Assembly (NCBI GenBank): GCA_900542115.1
Contig: UQMC01000024.1
Span: forward strand, 1 to 20,436
Source of the DNA: an uncultured Oscillibacter sp.
GTDB lineage: Bacteria; Bacillota; Clostridia; Oscillospirales; Oscillospiraceae
Reading direction: 5' to 3'
Length of the DNA stretch: 20,436 nucleotides
Position numbers and translations under genes: made by a program. The number at the start of each line of letters is the position of its first letter. The first letter of the stretch is position 1. The notes below the pieces were generated by a model. That model saw only the letters and a program-made list of their open reading frames with translations. It was not told where the DNA came from and searched no databases. Of this stretch, positions 1-6,403 are shown piece after piece.

Positions 1-31
1 GTGCGTACCATTGGTACGCACCGCCCTTTTT
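1..31. terminator. Edge-truncated hairpin, probable bidirectional terminator
   Basis: A perfect inverted repeat has 9-bp arms at 1-9 and 13-21 with a 3-base loop. On the plus strand CGCCC and a run of five T (27-31) follow. The window edge cuts the left arm. If the missing bases complement CGCCC, the stem grows to 14 bp with an A-run on its far side, giving a terminator that works in both directions. It would then end the minus-strand aldolase operon and also a plus-strand gene lying to the left. The hairpin and T-run are seen; the bidirectional role is inferred. Confidence 0.6.
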
Positions 32-59
32 ATCTGATTCTCCTTGAAACGGCAGGCGC

Positions 60-725
60 TTAATAGCCGGTCTTCTTCTCGCCGGGCTGGCCGTAGGACT
101 GGAACTTCACCATGACCTCAGCCATCTGCTCCTCCGTCAGCACGTTGGGCTTGCCGATGCTCATGGCGCGGCACTGAATCTCCGCAATAAACTCCAGATT
201 ACAGGCAAGGCCGTAAGCGCTCTTGATGTCCTTGCCGCAGCAGACAAGGCCGTGGTTGCCCAGCAGAACACCATCACTCTTGCCGCAGACCTTCATAGCG
301 GCCTCGGCCAGCGCCTCGGTGCCGAACAGCTGATAGGGGGCGCAGGGGACCTCTGCAGCGCCGGCGTCGCCGATGACATAGTGCACCGCACGGATGGGCT
401 CGCCCAGAACGGCCAGCGTGGTGCAGTACACGGAATGGGTGTGGACCACAGCCCGGGCGTGGGGCTTATGCTTATAGAACGTGGTGTGCAGCGCCCACTC
501 GCTGGAGGGCTTCCGCTTACCGTCCACCACCTTGGCGTCCAAGTCCAAAATCACAACGTCCTCAGGCGTGGTGGAAAAATAATCCATGCCGGAGGGGCTC
601 AGCGCCACAAGGCCCTTTTCCGCATTGTAAATACTGATATTGCCGCTGGTGCCCGTGCTCAGGCGGGCCGCGCTCATCTTTTTGCCGTATTCAACGACCA
701 GTTCTCTTTCTTCCTGCATCAGCAT
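60..725 (-). CDS. FucA-like class II aldolase (ketose-1-phosphate aldolase)
   Basis: This 221-residue cytoplasmic zinc aldolase of the class II aldolase/adducin family probably cleaves a ketose 1-phosphate to DHAP and an aldehyde. Seen motifs: GTSGNIS (25-31) and SPSG (43-46) for phosphate binding, KPSSE with the likely catalytic Glu76, and zinc ligands His95, His97 (VVHTHS) and His158 (GNHG). Spacing matches E. coli L-fuculose-1-phosphate aldolase, and the segments VHYVI, VPCAPY, FGT and KFQSYG also recall it. The KPSSE motif favours aldolase over MtnB dehydratase, which shares the fold. It is the last gene of the mtnK-mtnA operon, so by analogy with DHAP-shunt aldolases the substrate may be 5-deoxyribulose- or 5-methylthioribulose-1-phosphate; fuculose- or plain ribulose-1-phosphate remain possible. 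The ATG at 725 has GGGAGGAA 7-8 bases upstream. Confidence 0.9.
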   Translation of the reverse strand: MLMQEERELVVEYGKKMSAARLSTGTSGNISIYNAEKGLVALSPSGMDYFSTTPEDVVILDLDAKVVDGKRKPSSEWALHTTFYKHKPHARAVVHTHSVYCTTLAVLGEPIRAVHYVIGDAGAAEVPCAPYQLFGTEALAEAAMKVCGKSDGVLLGNHGLVCCGKDIKSAYGLACNLEFIAEIQCRAMSIGKPNVLTEEQMAEVMVKFQSYGQPGEKKTGY

Positions 726-788
726 AGCAAATTCCTCCCAAAATCGTTCACTTTTTGTACCCGCCCTGCGGCGGAATTAAAATTTTCG

Positions 789-2231
789 TCAAGCCTTGAT
801 GTCATTGGCGCGGTCCCGCGCCTCCCGCCAGGCCGGGGCATACTGGTGAATCAGCTGTCCCGTCCGGGGGTGATAGGTCTTCAGGGCGCTGTCCCGCTTT
901 GCGGGCACCTCGCCCAAGTAATCGTTGCAGAGGGTCACAAGTCCCTGTACAGTGGCCTGCCGGAAGCCGGCGCGCAGCCGCAGCTCCCGCCCGGAAAGGT
1001 CCGATAGCATCTGGCAGAGCGCCTCGGACTGGAAGCCCCCGCCGCAGCCCAAAATGGGGCCGCCCTCGTTCCCTGTCAGCTCAACGAGGTACTGAAGCTG
1101 CTCATGGGTGGAGCAGGCGATGTCCGCCAGCACGGCCCACGCAAGGTCCGTGCGGTCCGCCTCGGCGTCCAGCGGGGCGCGCATGAAGAAGCCGCCCCGG
1201 CGCAGAGAGCGCCGCTGATAGAACAGCAGCGAAGAAAATGACGCCGTACAGGCAAACGAGGTCTTCTCCCGGTAAATTTCCTCCAGCCGCTCGTAGGGAA
1301 TATCGGCGCAGAGCCGGTCCTTCACCCGCTGATAATTCAGGCCCGTGACGCCGGGGTTCATCTCCACCTGATAGCTCTCCGCCCCCAGTCCCGCGTCCGT
1401 CCAGACGCGCTGGGCCGGGTCATAGAAAAGCTGCTCCAGTTCCGCCACCACCGGCGAGGTGGTGCCGGAGACCACGGCGATGCCGCCGGGGCGGATGCCC
1501 GTTTGCAGCAGGGCGATCTGCGTATCCGCGCCGCCCAGCACAAACACGGCGTCCTTGGCCATGCCCAGCTCCCGGCGATAGGTATCGAGAATGGGACCCA
1601 CCGCCGTGCCCGCCGCCTGAAGCGGCGGCAAAAACTCCGGGCGCAGACCGTAAAAGCTGCAAAGCGTCTGGGACCAGCTCCGCTGGCCGATGTCATAGAG
1701 CTGGCTCTCACAAGCCTGCGTGTACTCCATGACTTTCCGCCCGGTGAAGATCCAGGCGATCCACTCGCTGAGGCTCAGGACGCTCTCCACCGCCTCATAC
1801 TGCTCCGGGTGCTTCATCCGTAGTCCCAGCAGCTTGGCGGCACCGAAATCCTCCGTGGCCCATTTGCCGGAGAGGCGGTAGATCTCGTCATGCTCCGGCA
1901 CCTGCGCCATGTAGGCCCGGCCCCGGTTGTCGATGTTCGGCAGACCCAGAAACGCCCGGCCGTTTCCATCCAGCAGCACGAAGCTCTGCCGTGCACCGGC
2001 CGCGGAAACGGCGTCCACCTGAATGTCCGGGTGCTCCCGGCACAGCTCCCGGCAGCCCTGCAGCAGCAGCGCCGCCCAGTCCTCCGGGAGAAAATACTGT
2101 CCGTCCTCATAGGCACTGTCCCGGTGATAGACATTGGTATACGTCCGCAGGCCCAGAATCCCGCCGTCGGAATCCACCAATGCCACGCGGCTGTTGCCGG
2201 TGCCTAAGTCCACCATCAGATAATGCTTCAT
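789..2231 (-). CDS. FGGY-family carbohydrate kinase (YoaC/LsrK-like)
   Basis: This 480-residue, full-length FGGY sugar kinase transfers phosphate from ATP to a ketose or polyol in the cytoplasm. The N-terminal phosphate motif DLGTGNSRVAL is at 8-18, NIDNRGR at 99-105, and GGADTQ at 233-238 contains the expected catalytic Asp236. VSGTTSP (254-260) is the second phosphate motif. The C-terminal adenosine loop GCGGGFQSEALCQML (395-409) corresponds to the usual GGG-S-W-Q-L motif. From memory the N-terminal half resembles LsrK (AI-2 kinase) and B. subtilis YoaC more than xylulokinase or glycerol kinase; this was not checked by search. It starts 4 bases after the dehydrogenase stop codon, with a GAAGAAG ribosome binding site, so the two are translationally linked. 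The exact substrate cannot be read from the sequence. Confidence 0.85.
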   Translation of the reverse strand: MKHYLMVDLGTGNSRVALVDSDGGILGLRTYTNVYHRDSAYEDGQYFLPEDWAALLLQGCRELCREHPDIQVDAVSAAGARQSFVLLDGNGRAFLGLPNIDNRGRAYMAQVPEHDEIYRLSGKWATEDFGAAKLLGLRMKHPEQYEAVESVLSLSEWIAWIFTGRKVMEYTQACESQLYDIGQRSWSQTLCSFYGLRPEFLPPLQAAGTAVGPILDTYRRELGMAKDAVFVLGGADTQIALLQTGIRPGGIAVVSGTTSPVVAELEQLFYDPAQRVWTDAGLGAESYQVEMNPGVTGLNYQRVKDRLCADIPYERLEEIYREKTSFACTASFSSLLFYQRRSLRRGGFFMRAPLDAEADRTDLAWAVLADIACSTHEQLQYLVELTGNEGGPILGCGGGFQSEALCQMLSDLSGRELRLRAGFRQATVQGLVTLCNDYLGEVPAKRDSALKTYHPRTGQLIHQYAPAWREARDRANDIKA

Positions 2232-2235
2232 CGGC

Positions 2236-3225
2236 TTACTTCTTCAAAACGTCCCGGTTATAAACGATTTTCTCCATGTCCTCGCCGCGGAGCCACTTTT
2301 TGATGCGCTCGTTGAGGATGCGGGACTGGTGATCCGTCACCTCGTAGGTCGCGCCGCAGATGTGGGGCGTCAGCAGCACATTGGGGCACTTGCCGATAGC
2401 AAGGTCGGCTTCCGTGGGCGGCTCGGTATCCAGCACATCAATGATGGCGCCGGCAATGGCCTCCTCCCGCAGCACCTTCTCCAAGGCGGTATAGTCCACA
2501 ATGGCGGAGCGGGCGGCATTGACGAACAGCGCGGTCTTTTTCATGGAGCGCAGCAGCGGCTCGGTGATCATGCCCCGGGTGGAGTCCGTCACCGGCAGGT
2601 GCAGCGTCACGATGTCGCTCTCGCTGAAAATCTCCTCAAGGCTCTTTTTGCGGTAATGGCCCTGATCGCCGGGCAGGAACGGGTCATAGAAGGAAATATC
2701 GCACTCAAAGCCGTCCAAAATCTTTGCAACGGCATGGCTGATGGCGCCGAAGCCCACAAAGCCCACCTTTTTGCCCTGCAGCTCATGGCCCATCCAGAGG
2801 TAATACGGCGTGGTGCCCTGCACCCATTTTCCGTCCTGTACCCACTGAATTGCGGGGATGGTCTTGCGGTACATGGTGAGAATCAGCCCCACCACCATCT
2901 CCGCCACGGCCTGCGTGTTGCGGCCGGGGGTGCAGAGAATGGGAACACCGGCCTTCGTGCAGGCATCCACCTGCAAATTGGCGGGGGTGCCCCGGCAGTC
3001 GCCGATGAACTTCAGCCGGTCATAACCGGCCAGCACCTTTTCCGTCACCCGGTCCAACTCCGTGATGAGGGCGTCCGGCTGCACCGCCAGCAGATGCTCC
3101 AGCATCTCGTCCTCATAATAGCGCTGGCCCGTGGTGGTCCAGGGCTCGTAGACCACCTCGTCAAACAGTTCGTTCAGCTCGGCAAGGCAGGCTTCCTCAT
3201 AGGGCGCGCGCACATAAACCTTCAT
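2236..3225 (-). CDS. D-2-hydroxyacid dehydrogenase family protein (SerA/YoaD-like)
   Basis: This 329-residue NAD-dependent D-isomer 2-hydroxyacid dehydrogenase would interconvert a 2-hydroxyacid and a 2-oxoacid. The Rossmann motif is GFVGFGAIS (155-163), with Ser163 where the third glycine of GxGxxG usually stands; Asp181 (FYDP) ends beta-2 and favours NAD. The catalytic triad is intact: Arg239 (NAARS), Glu268 (DTEPP) and His288 (TPHI). The N-terminal domain carries CRGTPAN (78-84), close to the RGG/P-N signature of the YoaD/phosphoglycerate-dehydrogenase-like branch. There is no ACT domain, so it is not a regulated serine-pathway SerA. AAGGAGGGG lies 6 bases before ATG 3225 and overlaps the stop codon of the preceding mtnA-like gene. 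A FGGY kinase follows after 4 bases, the pairing found in B. subtilis yoaDC. Substrate unknown. Confidence 0.87.
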   Translation of the reverse strand: MKVYVRAPYEEACLAELNELFDEVVYEPWTTTGQRYYEDEMLEHLLAVQPDALITELDRVTEKVLAGYDRLKFIGDCRGTPANLQVDACTKAGVPILCTPGRNTQAVAEMVVGLILTMYRKTIPAIQWVQDGKWVQGTTPYYLWMGHELQGKKVGFVGFGAISHAVAKILDGFECDISFYDPFLPGDQGHYRKKSLEEIFSESDIVTLHLPVTDSTRGMITEPLLRSMKKTALFVNAARSAIVDYTALEKVLREEAIAGAIIDVLDTEPPTEADLAIGKCPNVLLTPHICGATYEVTDHQSRILNERIKKWLRGEDMEKIVYNRDVLKK

Positions 3226-3237
3226 AGCAGCCCCTCC

Positions 3238-4290
3238 TTAATAGAATTTCTTCACATCGGAGTCGAAATAGTGGTCCAGCAGATAGGGCACATACACGCC
3301 CTTATCCGTGACAACGCCGGAGATGAGATGGGGCGGCACCACATCAAAGGACGGATAAATGGCCTTGACCTCCGGCAGCGTATTGGGAATGCCCCGGTAG
3401 CTGAGGACCTGCGCGGGGTCGCGCATCTCAATCACAATATCGTCCTTGCTGTGCTTGTCCTGATCGGGAATGCCGGTGACATAGTAGGGCACGCCGAAAT
3501 ACTTGGCCAGAATGGCGATCTGGAACGTGCCGATCTTGTTGGCAATGTGACCGTCCCGGGCGATGGAGTCCGCCGCAGAGGTGAATACGTCAATGTGCTC
3601 CCGCTCCATGGAATACGCCACCATGTTGTCCGTAATGACCGTGGTATCAAAGCCCATCTGGGCAAAGCAGCTGCTGGTCAGCCGCGCGCCCTGCAGATAG
3701 GGCCGGGTCTCCGCGCAGAACACGCGGAAATCCTTGTTCTGCCGGCGGGCCGCCCGAATCACCGTGCCGATGATGGTCTCGCCGAAGCACTGGGTCAAAA
3801 TCGTGCCGCCCTGCGGAATGAGCTCCGCCAGATGGTCGCCCACGATCTGCATGGTGGAATACCGGCGGTTCAGGGACTCCACCGTGTTCTCCACAATGGC
3901 CTCGATGGGGTCCTTCCCGGCCTCCAGCGCCGCCTGCGCCACCTCGGCGCAGCGGTAGGTGATCTGACCGTAGCGGTTGGCGGTGGTGGGCCGTGCGTGG
4001 GCCAGATCGTAAGCCGCCTGCTTCAAAAAGGCGTTCTGCTCCGCGGCGCCCTTGTCCCGGACCTGCCACGCGGCCAGCGCCATACCCATGCCAACAGCGG
4101 TGTAGGGGCCCGCGCTCTGGGTCACCATATCCGCGATGGCCTTCACCACCTCCTGATAGGTGGTGCACTCCACGAAGCGGACCTCCGTGGGATAGACCCG
4201 GCGGTCCAGAATGCGGACCTTACCGTTATCGTACCATGCCACATTTTCATATTGCAGCAGGAACGGCATATTTTCATCCATTCTTACCAT
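3238..4290 (-). CDS. MtnA-like aldose-1-phosphate isomerase (eIF2B-alpha fold), divergent
   Basis: This 350-residue protein belongs to the MtnA / ribose-1,5-bisphosphate isomerase / eIF2B-alpha family, whose members convert a ribose-1-phosphate derivative to the ribulose-1-phosphate. Diagnostic segments are ARPTTAN (99-105), ETRPYLQGARLT (194-205), ITDNM (219-223) and NKIGT (251-255). Both catalytic residues of MtnA are present: Cys168 (TQCFGE) and Asp241 (SAADSI). Several neighbours differ from textbook MtnA: the RGAPAIG loop is replaced by SAGPYTAVG (59-67), THCNAG by TQCFGE, and GADR by AADS. These changes line the substrate pocket, so a related but different substrate from methylthioribose 1-phosphate is likely. 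The ATG at 4290 follows AAAGGAG by about 8 bases. It lies 15 bases after the mtnK-like gene, which would supply its substrate. Confidence 0.85.
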   Translation of the reverse strand: MVRMDENMPFLLQYENVAWYDNGKVRILDRRVYPTEVRFVECTTYQEVVKAIADMVTQSAGPYTAVGMGMALAAWQVRDKGAAEQNAFLKQAAYDLAHARPTTANRYGQITYRCAEVAQAALEAGKDPIEAIVENTVESLNRRYSTMQIVGDHLAELIPQGGTILTQCFGETIIGTVIRAARRQNKDFRVFCAETRPYLQGARLTSSCFAQMGFDTTVITDNMVAYSMEREHIDVFTSAADSIARDGHIANKIGTFQIAILAKYFGVPYYVTGIPDQDKHSKDDIVIEMRDPAQVLSYRGIPNTLPEVKAIYPSFDVVPPHLISGVVTDKGVYVPYLLDHYFDSDVKKFY

Positions 4291-4305
4291 TGAAAGCTCT
4301 CCTTT

Positions 4306-5520
4306 TTATGCCAGAATCATGCGGAACATCTCTGTCACGGCTGTACCGGTGAGGCCGCTGGCCCGCTCCTTGATGAGATAGATACCCAGCTTGATGAGGG
4401 CCCGCTCCATGGGAATCCGGCGCTCCGGCTCCGCCACGGACGTGACCTCCATCACCTTGGAATCGCCCACCGTCCGGCGGATGATCTCCGTACCGGCGTA
4501 GCCGTAGGAGTCCGCCATAACGCTGTCTAAATACGCCTTGCGGAAGGCGGGGGCCTTGTAGAGCGGGAACTGCACCAGCTTATCGTACTGCTCGCCCAGC
4601 TTCTCCGCCGTTTTGTCACAGGTCTCACGAATCGTCCGCTCCAGCGCCGCCTGCGTCTCCGCGCTGCCGCCGGTATAGAACTTGTTGGCCCACGCAAAGA
4701 ACAGGTTGCCGATGACATTGCCGATATCATACCCCATCGGGCCGTAAAATGCAAATTCCGGATCGATAATTTTGATGCCCTGCTCGTTGGCGAAAATAGA
4801 GCCGGAGTGCAGATCGCCGTGAATCAGCGCCTGGGCGTTATTCATAAAGCCGTTGCGGAGCGCAGCCACCTCGGCGTGGAGGTCCTCATCCTCATAGAGA
4901 AATTCATGGACAAATTCCTCGTTCCCCGGCGTCACGATGTTCTTGTTCCGGGGGTTCATGGGCTCGGCGCAGTAAGGCTCCGTCAGCACCAGATCCTCCG
5001 TGATGTCGCACAGCTCCGGATTCGTGAAGAACTTGACCTGCTTTTTCTTCTCCTGCCGGTCCATGACAAGGTCCGTGGTAGGCAGCATGGATTCTGCCAG
5101 GAACGTAGCGAGATTCTCGCTCAGGTGGTCATAGACCCGGTCCGCCGCCAACTCCTTGCGGAGATTCTTATAGGCGGAGATGTCCTCCATGGACAGCGCC
5201 GCCATGGTCTCGTCATAATGATAGACCTGCGGAATAAAGTTCGGCGCCAGACTGGACTCCAGCTTCAGCGTCTCCGCCTCGATCTTGTTGCGGTAGAGGT
5301 CCAGCGGGCGGCCGGAGGAGCGCAGGAGCTTGTCCGCCTGCTTGACGATGACGGAGCGGCCATCCTTGCAGGAACGCACCTGAAAGACATAGTTGATGTT
5401 GCCATCGCCGATCTCAATGCAGTCCGTCTCCTCGTCGGGCTGGAAAAAATGGAGCACTTCCACGGCGTACCGCTTCACATCCTCCGGTTTCATCAGAAAA
5501 AAGCTGCTGTAATCAGACAT
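4306..5520 (-). CDS. mtnK: S-methyl-5-thioribose kinase homologue (MtnK family)
   Basis: This 404-residue kinase of the methylthioribose kinase branch of the protein-kinase-like fold phosphorylates the C1 hydroxyl of 5-methylthioribose or a 5-modified ribose such as 5-deoxyribose. Seen: glycine-rich EIGDGNINYVF (36-46), KQA (60-62), the catalytic loop HGDLHSGSIF (234-243) with Asp236, the metal motif IDPEFAFYGPMGYDIG (252-267), and an Arg pair at 348-349 (IIRRT) equivalent to the substrate-binding pair of B. subtilis MtnK (recalled, not computed). Length is normal. A longer reading from a TTG at 5541 is possible, but ATG 5520 has the ribosome binding site AAGGGAAG at correct spacing. First gene of the five-gene operon, divergent from the DeoR regulator. 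No MTA/SAH nucleosidase is present here, so free sugar must come from elsewhere or be imported. Confidence 0.9.
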   Translation of the reverse strand: MSDYSSFFLMKPEDVKRYAVEVLHFFQPDEETDCIEIGDGNINYVFQVRSCKDGRSVIVKQADKLLRSSGRPLDLYRNKIEAETLKLESSLAPNFIPQVYHYDETMAALSMEDISAYKNLRKELAADRVYDHLSENLATFLAESMLPTTDLVMDRQEKKKQVKFFTNPELCDITEDLVLTEPYCAEPMNPRNKNIVTPGNEEFVHEFLYEDEDLHAEVAALRNGFMNNAQALIHGDLHSGSIFANEQGIKIIDPEFAFYGPMGYDIGNVIGNLFFAWANKFYTGGSAETQAALERTIRETCDKTAEKLGEQYDKLVQFPLYKAPAFRKAYLDSVMADSYGYAGTEIIRRTVGDSKVMEVTSVAEPERRIPMERALIKLGIYLIKERASGLTGTAVTEMFRMILA

Positions 5521-5542
5521 AAGGTACTTCCCTTCTGTCAAC

Positions 5543-5580
5543 TTGTTCGGTTGAACGTTTTTGTTGAGTTTTGTTCAAAA
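5543..5580. promoter_or_regulatory. Putative DeoR-type operator between mtnK and the regulator gene
   Basis: Two inverted repeats sit in the 115-base divergent intergenic region: GTTC-N4-GAAC at 5545-5556 and TTTTG-TT-CAAAA at 5569-5580. The hexamer TTGTTC occurs twice in direct orientation, 28 bp apart (5543 and 5571). The right-hand repeat overlaps the end of the regulator's -35 box and the spacer, so binding would repress the regulator; both repeats lie in the untranslated leader of mtnK. The repeats are seen; assignment to the adjacent DeoR protein is inferred from family habits (autoregulation, divergent control). Confidence 0.5.
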
Positions 5581-5592
5581 TTGCTGTATAAT
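5564..5592 (+). promoter_or_regulatory. Sigma-A-type promoter of the DeoR-family regulator
   Basis: TTGAGT (5564-5569), a 17-base spacer and a perfect TATAAT (5587-5592) point toward the regulator gene. The predicted start is near 5599, giving a leader of roughly 37 bases before ATG 5636. On the opposite strand TATACA (5590-5585) overlaps this -10 box and could serve mtnK, but no good -35 box was found for it. Confidence 0.7.
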
Positions 5593-5635
5593 CCACAGAT
5601 AAGTGCAAAATAATTTCAATCATAGGCGGTGCGAT

Positions 5636-6400
5636 ATGCTGAAAATCGAACGGTTTGCCAAAATTGAGGCGGAGCTGAAGCAAAAGGGCAGTCTGGACAT
5701 TCCCTCCCTCAGCCAGCTTTTGGGGTGCAGCGAGGAAACGGTGCGCCGGGACCTGCGGGAGCTGGAGGCCGTTGGCAAGCTCAACCGCATCCGGGGCGGC
5801 GCCTATCTCTCGGACAAATATGACAAGACCTACGCCTCTCCCCTGCGCCGAACGCTCTATCAGGAGGAGAAAAACCAGATGTCCCTGAAGGCCATGGAGT
5901 TCATCCATGACCGGGACGTGATCTTTCTCGATTCCAGCACCACGTGTCTTGCTCTGGCCCGGCAGCTGCTCGGCAGTAAACTGAGCCTGACCATCGTGAC
6001 CAATTCCATGATGATCTGCAGCCTGTGCACGGAGCCCAACAGCCACATCAATCTCATCTGCCTCGGCGGGAGCCTGCGGACCCGGACGCTGTCCTTTGTG
6101 GGCTATCACACCACGGACATCCTCAGCACGTATTATGCCGACTGCGCCTTTATCAGCAGTCCCAAGGTCACGCTGGCGGAGGGTCTTTCCGACAACTATC
6201 TCAACGAGGCCCGTGTCCGCGAGGCTATGCTCAAGCACGCCCGGCAGCGGTTCCTCATCATGGACCACACGAAATTCGATGAGAGCGCCAACATCCGCTT
6301 CAACGGTCTGGAGCTGGTGAACGCCATCATCACGGACATCCAGCCCTCGGCGGAGTGGGCCGCCTTCTGCCAGTCCAAAAATATCCGGCTGGTCTACTGA
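5636..6400 (+). CDS. DeoR-family transcriptional regulator
   Basis: This 254-residue sugar-phosphate-sensing repressor has an N-terminal winged helix (about 5-57) containing LSQLLGCSEETVRRDLREL (25-43) and the wing RIRGGA (51-56). The C-terminal effector domain follows, with FLDSSTT (97-103), VTNSMM (121-126), GGSLR (144-148), FVG (154-156), EARVREAML (191-199) and MDHTKFD (209-215), all typical of the family's isomerase-like sensor fold. ATG 5636 was chosen over an in-frame GTG at 5603 because DeoR proteins usually begin just before this ERxxxI segment and the promoter start fits; the ribosome binding site is weak (AGGCGGTG). It is the only plus-strand gene and stands between the two operons it presumably controls. 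A phosphorylated intermediate of the pathway is the likely inducer (inference). Confidence 0.9.
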   Translation: MLKIERFAKIEAELKQKGSLDIPSLSQLLGCSEETVRRDLRELEAVGKLNRIRGGAYLSDKYDKTYASPLRRTLYQEEKNQMSLKAMEFIHDRDVIFLDSSTTCLALARQLLGSKLSLTIVTNSMMICSLCTEPNSHINLICLGGSLRTRTLSFVGYHTTDILSTYYADCAFISSPKVTLAEGLSDNYLNEARVREAMLKHARQRFLIMDHTKFDESANIRFNGLELVNAIITDIQPSAEWAAFCQSKNIRLVY

Positions 6401-6403
6401 GCG

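Noticed and set aside
60..725. MtnB (methylthioribulose-1-phosphate dehydratase) instead of aldolase
   Set aside because: The fold is shared, but the KPSSE motif with Glu76 and the close match to FucA segments favour aldolase; no mtnW, mtnX or mtnD is present to use a dehydratase product.
726..788. Terminator or promoter between the FGGY kinase and aldolase genes
   Set aside because: A CCGCC-N4-GGCGG hairpin exists but no T-run follows on the minus strand. TTGACG appears near the kinase stop but lacks a -10 box at 17 bases.
2329..4293. 654-codon open frame on the plus strand
   Set aside because: It is antisense to the dehydrogenase and the MtnA-like gene, both of which have intact catalytic motifs and ribosome binding sites; the plus-strand translation shows no family features.
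5521..5541. TTG start giving MtnK seven extra residues
   Set aside because: The ATG at 5520 has AAGGGAAG at proper spacing, and the extra residues are not part of the family.
5525..5545. Shared decamer GTTGACAGAA in the mtnK leader and at the transporter -35 box
   Set aside because: In the transporter promoter it is simply the -35 region; in the mtnK leader no -10 box follows. Probably coincidence.
5521..5635. SAM riboswitch (S-box) in front of mtnK
   Set aside because: The divergent gap is only 115 bases, is filled by the regulator promoter and repeats, and shows no S-box helices or long terminator.
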